Below are positions 1 through 9,195 of a DNA stretch of 64,000 nucleotides, in pieces. The notes beneath the pieces were generated by a model that was given only the letters and a program-made list of their open reading frames with translations, did not search any database and had not been told where the DNA came from. The translations under genes were made by a program, and so were the position numbers. Origin of the DNA: Lachnospiraceae bacterium (GTDB lineage Bacteria > Bacillota > Clostridia > Lachnospirales > Lachnospiraceae). Within the stretch, counting starts at the first letter, position 1. Each line of letters opens with the position of its first letter. The DNA is taken from the NCBI GenBank assembly GCA_021199235.1, contig JAJQIL010000030.1:63319-127318 (forward strand), in the 5' to 3' direction.

Positions 1-632
1 TGGCGGCAGTGGTGATTGCTGTCGTGGTACTCTATTTTATTTATAATTATGTGACAACGCCGGAAAATGCGCTCAACATCCTCGCGGTGAATGCATCGGA
101 GGAAGGGAATGAGGAATACGAAGAGACGTATTTTTTGGATTTTCTGGAGCAGAACGGGGTCGATGCCTCCCGATATGTGGTCAATGCGAACCGTTCAGTC
201 AATGTGGATGCCAACTCGGAAGACTCTTTTAATACAAGCAGTGTGGAGACGATCGTAACCCTGTTTACGGCACAGGAGGTCGATTTGTTTTTTGCAGACA
301 ATGATTATTTCCTCTCTATGGCAGCGCTGGATTATATGGAAAACCTGGAAGATTACCTGACAGAGGAAGAAATTGCCGCTCTGGACGAGGATGACCTGAT
401 CTATGTGACGGTGCAGGAAAGTGACGATGAATATGAGATGGAGAAGGATCCGGACTCCAATGCCGGCGAAACGATTCTGGCTGGGATTCGTCTTTCACAG
501 GAAGAGGGCTGGCTTAAGGAGATGAACTGGTATCCGGATGGATTTGATGTAATTGTCGGGATTCCGCTTTCTGTCAAAAACGAGGATCTCGCGCTCAAAA
601 TGTTCAGAGAAATCTTGTCTTATGGGGAATGA
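1..632 (+). CDS. Membrane-anchored protein, 5' truncated by window edge
   Basis: The reading frame is open from the first bases of the window and ends at a TGA at 630-632, so the N-terminus lies outside. The visible part starts with a hydrophobic segment (roughly residues 1-17, rich in Val, Ile, Ala and Leu), taken as a single transmembrane anchor. About 190 acidic residues follow, probably facing outward. The C-terminal half contains stretches that resemble the second lobe of extracellular solute-binding folds (FADNDYFLSMAALDY, IPLSVKNEDLALKMF), but no catalytic motif is visible. I do not recognise a named family. It may belong with an upstream gene that cannot be seen. The LacI regulator starts 82 bp downstream in the same direction. 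Confidence 0.6.
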   Translation, partial: AAVVIAVVVLYFIYNYVTTPENALNILAVNASEEGNEEYEETYFLDFLEQNGVDASRYVVNANRSVNVDANSEDSFNTSSVETIVTLFTAQEVDLFFADNDYFLSMAALDYMENLEDYLTEEEIAALDEDDLIYVTVQESDDEYEMEKDPDSNAGETILAGIRLSQEEGWLKEMNWYPDGFDVIVGIPLSVKNEDLALKMFREILSYGE

Positions 633-714
633 GCCGCGGGGGCACTGCTGACGTTCAGGGGAGCGATTCCTTCTCCGCTTCGGCCGGAGCTCTGCGTAGG
701 ATGGGGGTGAAAAT

Positions 715-1755
715 ATGCCGAAAACAGTAAAGCTTTCTGATATTGCCGCAAGGGCCGGCGTCAGTACGGTCACTGTATCTAAGGCGCTTTCTGATAAAAA
801 GGGCGTCAGCCGGGAAATGCGTACGAAGATTAAGACGATTGCGGAAGAGATGGGCTATCAGACGCCGTCCGCCGTGAAAAAGAAAAGCCAGATGCGCAGC
901 TATATCTTCGGGATCCTGATCGCGGAGCACTTTCTCGGAAAATATGATTCCTTTTACTGGCAGATGTATCAGGATGTGACGACGAAGGCGGTCGCGGAGG
1001 GCAGCTTTACGCTGCTGGAGCTTGTTTCCGCGGAGGCGGAGGAGCAGATGGTTTTGCCTAAGCTTTCTGTGGAGAAGCGCGTGAATGGCATTATTATCAT
1101 CGGGGAGCTTAAAAAAGGGTATCTGGAACGCCTGAAGAAAGAATGCGAGGTGCCGGTGGTCTATCTGGATTTTTATGATGGGACGCCGGACTGCGACGCC
1201 GTAATCTCGAACGGATATCACGGCATGTATGCGCTGACCAATCATCTGTTTGATCTGGGGCATCGCCGCATCGCGTTTGTCGGGAATCTGCTTGCCACAA
1301 AGAGCATCACCGACCGCTATTTTGGATATCGGCATGCGCTGCTTGAGCATGGTGTGGAGATGGAGCCGGACTGGCTGATCGGAGACCGGGATCCGAAGAC
1401 AGGCAACATGGATGAGGAACAGATGCAGCGCTTTCCGAAGGAAATGCCGACCGCGCTGGTATGCAACTGCGATCTGACGGCGGCCACCATGATCCGCATT
1501 CTGGAGGAACGCGGCCTGCATGTCCCGCAGGATATTTCCGTTGTCGGCTTTGACAATTTCCTGTATCCCTGGCTTTGCCGGACGGCGATCACGACCTATG
1601 AGCCGAACAGCAAAGCGATGGTGGCAAAGGCGCTCGAAAAGCTGATTCGTAAAATTGAGGATGCCGGCTATCAGCCCGGAGTCTTTACTGCGGACGGGCA
1701 TCTGGTTTATGGGGAGAGTGCAGCCCGCATACCGTTGCCGGAGCATTCTTTTTAA
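715..1755 (+). CDS. LacI-family transcriptional regulator
   Basis: The 346-residue protein has the standard LacI layout. An N-terminal helix-turn-helix (residues about 4-25, KLSDIAARAGVSTVTVSKAL) is followed by a periplasmic-binding-protein-like effector domain (residues about 60-340). That domain contains the typical late motif ISVVGFDNF and a segment resembling the GHRRIAFVG hallmark. The start is supported by a GGGGGTGA-type ribosome binding site just upstream. It lies upstream of a sugar ABC importer and two esterases on the same strand and is probably their sugar-responsive repressor (inference from context). Its last 71 bp overlap the 3' end of the convergent AraC gene. The effector is unknown. 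Confidence 0.9.
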   Translation: MPKTVKLSDIAARAGVSTVTVSKALSDKKGVSREMRTKIKTIAEEMGYQTPSAVKKKSQMRSYIFGILIAEHFLGKYDSFYWQMYQDVTTKAVAEGSFTLLELVSAEAEEQMVLPKLSVEKRVNGIIIIGELKKGYLERLKKECEVPVVYLDFYDGTPDCDAVISNGYHGMYALTNHLFDLGHRRIAFVGNLLATKSITDRYFGYRHALLEHGVEMEPDWLIGDRDPKTGNMDEEQMQRFPKEMPTALVCNCDLTAATMIRILEERGLHVPQDISVVGFDNFLYPWLCRTAITTYEPNSKAMVAKALEKLIRKIEDAGYQPGVFTADGHLVYGESAARIPLPEHSF

Positions 1756-2629
1756 AAAGCATGGGAGTCACTCCGGTGCTTTTTTTGAACAGATTGATAA
1801 AATGATTGGTGTTTTCGATTCCCACCGCGTTGCCGACCTCGTATACCCGCATATTGGTGGAAAGCAGCAGATCTTTGGCGGCTTTCATGCGGCGGGCATT
1901 CAGGTAGCGGAGCGGCGGCATTCCGTAATAATGGGAAAATTCCCGGCAAAGCCGTTCCTTTCGGATGGAAAACCGGATCTCAAATTCTTCCAGATGAAGA
2001 GGAACCTGATAGGACTGGTCGAAGGTCTCCTTCATTTCCCGGATGTAGTCCGGGACAAATTCTGCGGCACGGTTGTCCGTCAGGATCAGGCTGCAGAACT
2101 CGGAAAGTATGCTGATGATCCATTTCGAAGCACTGACAGATGCCAGAACGGAGCGAATCGGAACGAGCTGCAGAAGCTGACGGAAGGCGTACTCGATATC
2201 AGAAGAAAGGGGCAGGGAAAGCAGGGGGGGAGTCTGGGCGTTCAGAAGGTCATAATATGCTGCCGCCTCATCTGACCGCAGAAAAAACATGGCACAGTCC
2301 ATCTCCGGCGGCGCGATCCGAAGCTGAAGGGACTCTTCGCTCTCACAGTTGAGAAACAGGACAGATCTTTCCGACAAGAACAGAGAACTGCCCTGCCGGA
2401 GCAGCGTACCGCTTCCGGAAAAAACACAGAGAAGCAGAAAGCAGGGGAGCGAATCCGAACGGAGCTGTGTAGTGGAACTCAGACGGAACCTTCCCCCGTA
2501 ATACATTCCGGGCATATGATCATTCAGAAGCCAGTGTTCTTTTTCAAAGAATGACAGGACTGATTCATAGTGAAAAAGCCTCTCCGGAGCCTCTTCCGGC
2601 GGGGGCATGATCTGATTTACCGTATCCAT
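1685..2629 (-). CDS. AraC-family transcriptional regulator
   Basis: This 314-residue protein has an N-terminal cupin-like sensing region (residues about 20-150) and a C-terminal AraC double helix-turn-helix (residues about 190-290). The motif LRYLNARRMKAAKDLL and the ending NHFINLFKKSTGVTPMLFK are characteristic of the family. It reads away from the ABC operon that begins at 3021, and the 390-bp gap between them should hold the control sites. A tail of about 20 residues beyond the usual AraC end overlaps the LacI gene on the other strand. This suggests that the original stop codon was lost or shifted. It is probably a second regulator of the neighbouring importer; the ligand is unknown. Confidence 0.88.
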   Translation of the reverse strand: MDTVNQIMPPPEEAPERLFHYESVLSFFEKEHWLLNDHMPGMYYGGRFRLSSTTQLRSDSLPCFLLLCVFSGSGTLLRQGSSLFLSERSVLFLNCESEESLQLRIAPPEMDCAMFFLRSDEAAAYYDLLNAQTPPLLSLPLSSDIEYAFRQLLQLVPIRSVLASVSASKWIISILSEFCSLILTDNRAAEFVPDYIREMKETFDQSYQVPLHLEEFEIRFSIRKERLCREFSHYYGMPPLRYLNARRMKAAKDLLLSTNMRVYEVGNAVGIENTNHFINLFKKSTGVTPMLFKKNAPATVCGLHSPHKPDARPQ

Positions 2630-3020
2630 CTGTGTGGTTCTCCTTTATTTTTGGTCCGACATGTTATTCATGTCGGATGCAGGCCACGCCTCGCCGTAAG
2701 GCGATTCTGAATGGCGCGGCTCTCCTTTATCTTGTTCAGAGTCTCCATAATTATATATCCGTTTCCGCAGAAAGACAAGAAAGAGTAATTTTAAGTAATT
2801 AAATTAACTAAAATAAATTAATTTAATTAACTGAAACGAAAAACATGGGTTAACATGTACAAAAATTAAATCCAAAATTTGTAAAAAACATATAAAATGA
2901 CGTGGAAAACAAAAACGATTGATAAAAAGCCAAAAATGAATGATGTACAAAATAGAAGAAATTCCTATAATGTGGCTATGTTATCGAAACAGATTTCATA
3001 ATAATAAGGAGGACAACACT
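2630..3020. promoter_or_regulatory. Divergent intergenic region with AT-rich palindrome
   Basis: This gap separates the divergent AraC gene and the binding-protein gene and holds no convincing gene. Positions 2797-2807 (AATTAAATTAA) and 2818-2828 (TTAATTTAATT) form a perfect inverted repeat around a 10-bp centre, in a strongly AT-rich tract. A TATAAA-like -10 element lies at about 2890. The ribosome binding site AAGGAGG at 3007-3013 precedes the ATG at 3021. The palindrome could be an operator for either regulator or simply DNA-bending sequence; nothing visible decides this. Confidence 0.45.
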
Positions 3021-4376
3021 ATGAAATTAAAGAAAGCACTTGCCGTTGTTATGGCGGTATCCATGGCAGCTTCCCTGTCACTGGTGGCATCTGCGGAAGA
3101 AGGCGGCATTCCGGCTTACGGCGATATCGTACTTGGTGAGGATTACACGGATCTGGAAGCTACCATCACATTTCTGAATCATAAGACAGACCGTGCGGAA
3201 GACGGCACAATGGATTCGCTGATCGCGGCATTCAATGAAGTATATCCGAACATCACAGTGGAAGCGACTGCTGTTACGGATTATCCAGAGGATGCTCTGC
3301 TTCGTTTGTCCGCAGGCGACTGGGGTGACATCATGTTCATCCCGGCAATCGATAAGAGCGAGCTCTCCACCTATTATTATGCATACGGCACAGTGGAAGA
3401 GATGAGTGAGGAGATCAACTTTGCAAATCAGTGGGCATATGACGGACTCAGCTATGGTATTCCTTACATGGGCAATGCACAGGGTATCGTTTACAACAAG
3501 GCAGTCTTTGAGGCGGCAGGTGTGACAGAGCTTCCGACTACTCCGGATGAGTTCATCGCGGCTCTGCAGGCGATTTCAGACAACACAGACGCAATCCCGC
3601 TTTACACGAACTACGCGGCAGGCTGGACGATGGGTGCGTGGGATGCTTACATCGGTATCGTATCGAACGGTGATGCAACCTATCTGAATCAGAAGTTTGC
3701 TCATGACGCAGATCCGTTCTCGGATAATGGCGATGGTACAGGCATCTATGCTCTGTATAAGATTCTTTATGACGCAGTTGCGAATGGTCTCATTGAGGAC
3801 GACTACACCACGACTGACTGGGAAGGCTGCAAGGGCATGATCAACAACGGCGAGATCGGCTGCATGGTACTTGGTTCCTGGGCATACGCGCAGATGGTTG
3901 AGGCCGGCGACAACGGTGACGACATTGGCTATATGCCGTTCCCGATGACAGTAGATGGTACACAGTACGCTCTGGCGGGCGGCGACTACTGCTACGCGAT
4001 CAACGTAAACAGCTCCGAGACCAATATCACGGCTTCTCTCGTATTTATCAAGTGGATGACCGAGGAGTCTGGCTGGTGTGAGCTGGAGGGCGGCTATCCG
4101 GTAGATAAGGACGGTGCGCTTCCGGATATGTATACAGCATTTGACGGCTGCACGATCCTCTCTGACGAAGCGGCTCTGGAAGGTGAGGAGACTCTCCTTG
4201 ACGACATCAACAGCGAGTCTGAGCTTTCTTTCAACGCTGGCGGCAACAGCAAGGTTCAGAGAATTGTAGAGTCCGCATTCACTGGCGCTGAGACCTTAGA
4301 CGAGATCATGGCTGACTGGACCGCAGCGTGGAACGATGCACAGGATTACCTCGGCATCGAGACGACTACTTACTAA
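3021..4376 (+). CDS. Sugar ABC transporter substrate-binding protein (family 1)
   Basis: This extracellular solute-binding protein (451 residues from the ATG at 3021) would capture a carbohydrate for the two downstream permeases. I chose 3021 over an upstream ATG at 2940 because AAGGAGG lies 7 bp before it and a signal peptide (MKLKKALAVVMAVSMAASL, cleavage near ASA-EE) follows directly. The mature protein shows the family 1 fold features: TITFLNHKTD near the start, a hinge at FGIPYMGN-like sequence (YGIPYMGNAQGIVYNK), and the late GGDYCYAINVNSS segment. There is no lipobox cysteine, which is unusual for a Gram-positive binding protein. A hairpin after the stop probably lowers read-through into the permease genes. 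Confidence 0.9.
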   Translation: MKLKKALAVVMAVSMAASLSLVASAEEGGIPAYGDIVLGEDYTDLEATITFLNHKTDRAEDGTMDSLIAAFNEVYPNITVEATAVTDYPEDALLRLSAGDWGDIMFIPAIDKSELSTYYYAYGTVEEMSEEINFANQWAYDGLSYGIPYMGNAQGIVYNKAVFEAAGVTELPTTPDEFIAALQAISDNTDAIPLYTNYAAGWTMGAWDAYIGIVSNGDATYLNQKFAHDADPFSDNGDGTGIYALYKILYDAVANGLIEDDYTTTDWEGCKGMINNGEIGCMVLGSWAYAQMVEAGDNGDDIGYMPFPMTVDGTQYALAGGDYCYAINVNSSETNITASLVFIKWMTEESGWCELEGGYPVDKDGALPDMYTAFDGCTILSDEAALEGEETLLDDINSESELSFNAGGNSKVQRIVESAFTGAETLDEIMADWTAAWNDAQDYLGIETTTY

Positions 4377-4475
4377 AATGAAATAAAAACCGTTCGGGTA
4401 ATTGCTGCTGCATGCAGGAGCGGTTCGTGACTGCCTGATCTGCTGCGGTTCCGGATGGTTATGATGAGAAAAAGT

Positions 4476-4508
4476 GAGCCAGAGGGGAGATTCTCTCTGG
4501 CTCCTTTA
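4476..4508 (+). terminator. Intra-operon hairpin after binding-protein gene
   Basis: GAGCCAGAG (4476-4484) pairs perfectly with CTCTGGCTC (4495-4503) and is followed by a short T-containing stretch. It lies between the binding-protein gene and the first permease. Such partial terminators commonly give more binding protein than permease. The T-tract is weak, so read-through is expected. Confidence 0.6.
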
Positions 4509-4617
4509 CTGACAGGCAGGGCCGGGCGATGTGCTTTTATACATACAGATACACCCGGCAGTATTTTACAGAAAAACATGCTGTGATGATGTGACGATTC
4601 GGGAAGGAGGAATATCT

Positions 4618-5628
4618 GTGGCGGGGACAGTTGCTGCAAGGAAAAAGAAAAAACACACATTTAAAGAATGGATGCGCAGCAGAGACGGCCAGCAGGTGCA
4701 GGTGATGATCGCCTTTATGACGATTCCGCTGCTGCTCTTATTTGTGTTTACATATCTGCCGTTTGGCGAGATGTTTCAGTTCAGTTTTTATAATATGAAA
4801 TACATAGGAACGAGAACCTGGGTCGGATTGAAGAACTATATCCGTGTGTTCCAGAGAGACGATTGCTTCGGCGCACTGAAGCTGAGCCTTTATTACATGG
4901 GAGGTTCTATCGTACAGCTGGTGCTGGCCCTCTATCTGGCGACAATCTTAAGTTTTAAGGTAAAGGGCGGAAAGCTGTTTAAAGGCTTTATGTTTTTCCC
5001 GTATCTGATCAATGGTATCGCGATCGGTTTTATTTTTAAATTTTTCTATACCAGAGGCTATGTGTTCGATACCGTGCTGCAGTGGTGCGGTTTTGATCTG
5101 GAGAATCTGCCGTACTGGCTGCGTGACCAGAGGATCAATAACATTTCGCTGGTGGCGACCTCTGTATGGCGCTATTTCGGACAGAACATGGTGTTGTTTA
5201 TCGGAGCGATCATGTCCGTGGACAATACGCTCTATGAAGCGGCGGAACTGGATGGCGCGAACAAATTCCAGCAGTTCCGTTATGTCATACTTCCGAGCAT
5301 CAGTACGATCGTCACGCTGAATGTGATCTTGTCAATCACAGGTTCCTTAAGCGCATTTGAGCCGTCATATGTTATCACAAGCGGTGCAAACGGTACGGCG
5401 ACGTACTTTGTAGTCATGCATGAGATCGCGCATACACAGCAAAAGGTAGGTCTGGCGTCCGCGATGGCGATGGTTCTTCTGGCAATCATCCTGTTCGCGA
5501 CCCTGCTGCAGAAGCTGTTCTTTAAGTATGTGTTCCGAAACAGTGAGGATGAGGATCCGAATGCCGCCAAAAAGCGGGACAAACAGGCGGCGCGTGCTGC
5601 AAAGCGTAGCGCAAAAGCAAAGAATTAG
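4618..5628 (+). CDS. Sugar ABC transporter permease (MalF type)
   Basis: This is an integral membrane permease of a carbohydrate importer, 336 residues from a GTG at 4618. The frame is open from 4531, but the first 29 codons look non-coding, and GGAAGGAGG lies 7 bp before the GTG, which settles the start. About six hydrophobic segments are visible. The EAA loop that contacts the ATPase appears as EAAELDGANKFQQFRYVILP near residue 205. A lysine/arginine/alanine-rich tail ends the protein. It pairs with the second permease 12 bp downstream. No ATPase is encoded here, so a shared MsiK/MsmX-type ATPase elsewhere probably powers it (established for many Firmicutes sugar importers; inferred here). 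Confidence 0.9.
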   Translation: MAGTVAARKKKKHTFKEWMRSRDGQQVQVMIAFMTIPLLLLFVFTYLPFGEMFQFSFYNMKYIGTRTWVGLKNYIRVFQRDDCFGALKLSLYYMGGSIVQLVLALYLATILSFKVKGGKLFKGFMFFPYLINGIAIGFIFKFFYTRGYVFDTVLQWCGFDLENLPYWLRDQRINNISLVATSVWRYFGQNMVLFIGAIMSVDNTLYEAAELDGANKFQQFRYVILPSISTIVTLNVILSITGSLSAFEPSYVITSGANGTATYFVVMHEIAHTQQKVGLASAMAMVLLAIILFATLLQKLFFKYVFRNSEDEDPNAAKKRDKQAARAAKRSAKAKN

Positions 5629-5640
5629 GAGGACAGGAAA

Positions 5641-6489
5641 ATGAGTGCTGCAAAAAAAATAGAGAGTGGCGTTCTCACATTTCTGAAATATTTTTCACTG
5701 GTATTTTTCTCCTTTGTCGCGATTTTGCCGGTCGTCTCCTGCGTGGTCACTGCGTTTAAGACCGAGACGGAATACCAGCAGACGAATGTCATGACACTGC
5801 CGGAAAGCTGGCTGTATTTTGGCAACTTTACAGAAGCATTCCAGAAAGCGAATATGGGGCGGGCGTTTTTCAACTCCGTGCTCATTCTGGTCTGCGTACT
5901 GATCGCCTCCGTATTTATCGGAACACAGCTGGCGTATGTGCTGAACCGGTTCAAATTCCCGTTCAACAATCTGATCCGGAATCTGTTCCTGTTTGCCTCC
6001 CTGCTTCCGGGTGTGGCGATGCAGGTGTCCCTGTATCAGATCATGGGTAATTTGGGATTTATCAATACTCTTTATGGGTATATTATCATGATGTGCGGAA
6101 CCGATGTCATTTCGATTTATATATATATTCAGTTTTTCGAGAATATTGATATCTCACTGGATGAGTCGGCGATCGTGGATGGAGCATCGCTCTTTACGAT
6201 TTTTTACAAGATCCATCTGCCGCTCTTAAAACCGGCCATCGTGACTGCCTGCATCTTAAAAGGCGTGGGCACCTACAACGAATACTATTCGGCAAACCTG
6301 TATCTGCAGGATAAGACGAGGCTGGGAACGATGGCGACCTCGCTTTACACTTTTGTGGGTCCGCTCGGCAGCAAGTATAATCTGATCTGCGCGGGCGTGA
6401 TCATCTCGCTTCTGCCGGCATTGATCCTGTTTATTTTCTGTCAGGATCAGATCTACAGCGGTCTGACCGCCGGATCTGTCAAGGGATGA
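5641..6489 (+). CDS. Sugar ABC transporter permease (MalG type)
   Basis: This is the second permease of the importer, 282 residues and six predicted membrane spans. The EAA-type loop is DESAIVDGASLFTIFYKIHL at about residues 178-197, followed by PLLKPA. The protein ends in the SGLTAGSVKG sequence that is typical of MalG-type subunits. The ATG follows AGGAGGACAGGAAA. It would form a heterodimer with the 4618 permease. The downstream esterases on the same strand suggest that the substrate is a substituted, perhaps acetylated, oligosaccharide. Confidence 0.9.
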   Translation: MSAAKKIESGVLTFLKYFSLVFFSFVAILPVVSCVVTAFKTETEYQQTNVMTLPESWLYFGNFTEAFQKANMGRAFFNSVLILVCVLIASVFIGTQLAYVLNRFKFPFNNLIRNLFLFASLLPGVAMQVSLYQIMGNLGFINTLYGYIIMMCGTDVISIYIYIQFFENIDISLDESAIVDGASLFTIFYKIHLPLLKPAIVTACILKGVGTYNEYYSANLYLQDKTRLGTMATSLYTFVGPLGSKYNLICAGVIISLLPALILFIFCQDQIYSGLTAGSVKG

Positions 6490-6641
6490 TGAAGCAGGTG
6501 CCTGAACACACTCTCTGTTGAAAAGCAGGTGAGCTAAGGGAGGACCGGACGGTAATTGGAAATGTGATCGGAAATGTGTTCAGACAGGCAGGTGGAATGC
6601 CGGAGCAATCGAAAACGTAAGGAAAGAGAAGGAAAAACATC

Positions 6642-7802
6642 ATGTATATTTCACCGGACCATGAGCTGCTGCAGTACAGCGGCAGGATCGATTTTGAGGA
6701 GCCAAAAGCTCCGGTGTTTGTATTTCCGTGCAGCAGTGTCGCCCTGCGTTTTAACGTACAGGGCGGCGCTGACCGTGCGGGAGCCGATTCAGGTACGGGC
6801 GCTGCCGTGCTTGTGACTGTGACAAATAAAAATGCATATTGCGATAATTATCTGGGCTATATTCTCGATGGAAAGCAGGGGAAGTTCCGGATTGATAACA
6901 CGGAACAGCAGACCTATACGGTCGTAGAAAATCTGGCACCGGGTGAGCACAGCCTGCTGCTGTTCAAGCGTATGGATTCCTGCCATACGTTTACTCTGCA
7001 CGGAATAGAAATTCAGGGCGCGATGGAAACGTCCCCTCACGTGCGTTCGGCGGCAGATCGCGCCGACCATGCAAAAAACGCTTCGCGTTTAGTCGGCGCT
7101 ATAGAACTGCTGCCGTGCCCGCCGAAGCCGGAGCGTCGGATCGAGGTCTATGGCGACAGCGTTTCGGCAGGTGAGGTAGCTGAGGCGGTGGACTATGTTG
7201 GCAAGCCGGATCCTGAATGGCACAATGGAGAATTTTCCAACAGCTGGTATTCCTATTCGTGGATCACGGCGCGGAAGCTGAATGCGGAGATTCATGACAT
7301 TGCGCAGGGCGGTGTGGCGCTCATTGACGGTATTGGCTGGTACAACGACACGGACTATGTCGGGATGGAGAGTGTGTACGACAAGCTCCGCTACAGCCCG
7401 GCGCTGGGTGTGATGAAGCCCTGGGATTTTTCCCTCTGGACGCCGCAGGTCGTGGTCATCGCGGTCGGACAGAACGACAGCCATCCCTATGATTTTATGA
7501 AGGAAGAGTATGAGGGTGCGCAGGCCGCGCACTGGCGGGAATGCTATGGCGCGTTTGTGCGCCGCATCAGAGAGCTCTACCCGGATGCTGAGGTCATACT
7601 CGCGACAACGATTCTGGAGCATGACAAAAGCTGGGATCTCGCGATCGATGCGGTATGCAAAGCCCTGAATGATCCGAAGGTGCATCATTTCTTATATAAG
7701 AGGAACGGCGCCGGGACGCCGGGGCACATCCGGGTTCCGGAAGCGGAAGAGATGGCGGAGGAACTGGCGGGCTATATCAACTCATTGGAGATTCCGTGGT
7801 AA
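6642..7802 (+). CDS. CE2-like carbohydrate esterase (SGNH hydrolase)
   Basis: This 386-residue protein has the two-domain layout of carbohydrate esterase family 2. An N-terminal beta-sandwich spans residues about 1-150, and an SGNH catalytic domain starts at YGDSVSAGE with the nucleophile Ser173. The segment SWITARKLNAEIHDIAQGG and the later GQNDSH match CE2 deacetylases. His362 in PGHIRVPEA is the likely catalytic base. CE2 enzymes characterised elsewhere remove acetyl groups from sugars using a Ser-His pair. There is no signal peptide, so it should act in the cytoplasm on imported oligosaccharides. It follows the permeases by 152 bp and is probably in the same operon. Confidence 0.82.
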   Translation: MYISPDHELLQYSGRIDFEEPKAPVFVFPCSSVALRFNVQGGADRAGADSGTGAAVLVTVTNKNAYCDNYLGYILDGKQGKFRIDNTEQQTYTVVENLAPGEHSLLLFKRMDSCHTFTLHGIEIQGAMETSPHVRSAADRADHAKNASRLVGAIELLPCPPKPERRIEVYGDSVSAGEVAEAVDYVGKPDPEWHNGEFSNSWYSYSWITARKLNAEIHDIAQGGVALIDGIGWYNDTDYVGMESVYDKLRYSPALGVMKPWDFSLWTPQVVVIAVGQNDSHPYDFMKEEYEGAQAAHWRECYGAFVRRIRELYPDAEVILATTILEHDKSWDLAIDAVCKALNDPKVHHFLYKRNGAGTPGHIRVPEAEEMAEELAGYINSLEIPW

Positions 7803-7896
7803 TATGTTTGATAATTCTGGTGGCTGCCGGATCGGGAGTCTGGCTCAGCTGCCGCCAGAATCCATGATAATTTCTGCATTATGAGGGAGAAGAATT

Positions 7897-9102
7897 ATGT
7901 ACGACATCAACAGAGAAGCAGGAATCGTAAATCGCGGAAATGAGGAGCGCCTTGAGGCAGTTATGCGGCGCGCGGCCGCAGGAGAGCGGCTGACGGTCGG
8001 CTTTATCGGGGGATCCATTACCAATGGTTCGCTTTCGAGTACGCCGCAGACCTGTTACGCGTATCTCGTGTACTCCTGGTGGAAGGAGACGTTTCCGAAA
8101 GCGGATTTCACGTATGTGAATGCCGGCATCGGAGCGACAGATTCGCAGTATGGTGCGGCGAGAGTAGAGGAACATCTGTTACAGTATAAGCCGGATGTCG
8201 TATTCATTGAGTTTTCGGTCAATGATGAGAGCACGGAGCATTTCCTTGAGACCTATGAGGGTCTGGTCAGACGGGTTCTTTTCAATGAATGCGCTCCGGC
8301 CGTAATCCTGATTCATAATGTCTGCTATGACAATGGTGCGAGCGCGCAGCTGCAGCACGCAAAGGTGGGACGGCATTACGGTCTGCCGAGTGTCAGTATG
8401 CAGAGCTCGATTTATCCGGAACTGCTCGCCGGGCGCATTCCGAACCGTGAGATCACGCCGGACGACCTGCACCCGAACGATGCCGGACACGAGCTGGTAG
8501 CTTCGGTGATCACGTACTATCTGGAAACGGTGCGGATGAAAACGCTCGCAGAGGCGGGAGAGCGAAACCCGATGGAAAGCCATATTGATCATGCGGGAAA
8601 TGGTTCGAATTGTGTTGAACAGAGCCAGAATGACAGCAAAAGCATGGTTCCTGCAACAGATGTACAGCCTGCTCCTTTGACAGCGAACACGTATGAGCTC
8701 AGCGTACGTTACAGCAACAGAAATTATACTCCTGCAGAGGTGGAAGGCTTCACTGCTGATCTGTGTCCGCAGAGCGATATTACAGACAATTTTAAAAACG
8801 GCTGGGAATCTTCTTTACAGGGCGCGCATATGACATTCGAACTGGAAGGCACCGGTGTGGCCGTGCAGTTCCGGCGCTCGGTGCAAAAGCCCGCTCCGAT
8901 CGCGGAGATCATTGTGGATGGAGACCCTGCGACGCGGAGGCTGCTGGATGCAAACTTTGATGAGACCTGGGGGGATAAGCTGGAACTTCTGACAGTTACC
9001 GAGCACATGCCAAAAGGGATCCACCGGGTGGAAGTGCGGCTGGTGGAAGCGCAGGAGGCGGTGGTGCCGTTTTACCTGAATGCGATCATTATGGCGGATT
9101 AA
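7897..9102 (+). CDS. SGNH/GDSL-family hydrolase with C-terminal beta domain
   Basis: This 401-residue protein carries a second SGNH esterase domain. Block I is FIGGSITNGS with nucleophile Ser40. A block with VNAGIGATDSQYG follows, then FSVNDES, and finally DDLHPNDAGH, where Asp189 and His192 complete the triad. After residue about 215 there is a linker and a second domain of about 130 residues that looks beta-rich and may bind carbohydrate. No signal peptide is visible, so it is probably intracellular. It lies 94 bp after the CE2-like gene with a GAGGGAGAAG ribosome binding site, suggesting two esterases of different specificity in one pathway. The substrate is unknown. Confidence 0.82.
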   Translation: MYDINREAGIVNRGNEERLEAVMRRAAAGERLTVGFIGGSITNGSLSSTPQTCYAYLVYSWWKETFPKADFTYVNAGIGATDSQYGAARVEEHLLQYKPDVVFIEFSVNDESTEHFLETYEGLVRRVLFNECAPAVILIHNVCYDNGASAQLQHAKVGRHYGLPSVSMQSSIYPELLAGRIPNREITPDDLHPNDAGHELVASVITYYLETVRMKTLAEAGERNPMESHIDHAGNGSNCVEQSQNDSKSMVPATDVQPAPLTANTYELSVRYSNRNYTPAEVEGFTADLCPQSDITDNFKNGWESSLQGAHMTFELEGTGVAVQFRRSVQKPAPIAEIIVDGDPATRRLLDANFDETWGDKLELLTVTEHMPKGIHRVEVRLVEAQEAVVPFYLNAIIMAD

Positions 9103-9133
9103 GGAAAGCTGCCGATATATAACGGAAATGAAA

Positions 9134-9172
9134 GGCGGGCGTTCTTCCGGAAGGATGGAAGCGCCCGCTTTG
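9134..9172 (+). terminator. Rho-independent terminator of the esterase operon
   Basis: GCGGGCG (9135-9141) pairs with CGCCCGC (9162-9168), followed by TTT. It lies 32 bp after the SGNH hydrolase stop and between convergent genes. The T-tract is short. Confidence 0.7.
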
Positions 9173-9195
9173 CCCGTTTTGCGAATCGTTTGCGC

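Noticed and set aside
655..1746. 363-codon open frame on the minus strand over the LacI gene
   Set aside because: It is antisense to a well-supported LacI gene, His/Arg-rich, with no ribosome binding site or known motif; typical shadow of codon-biased sequence.
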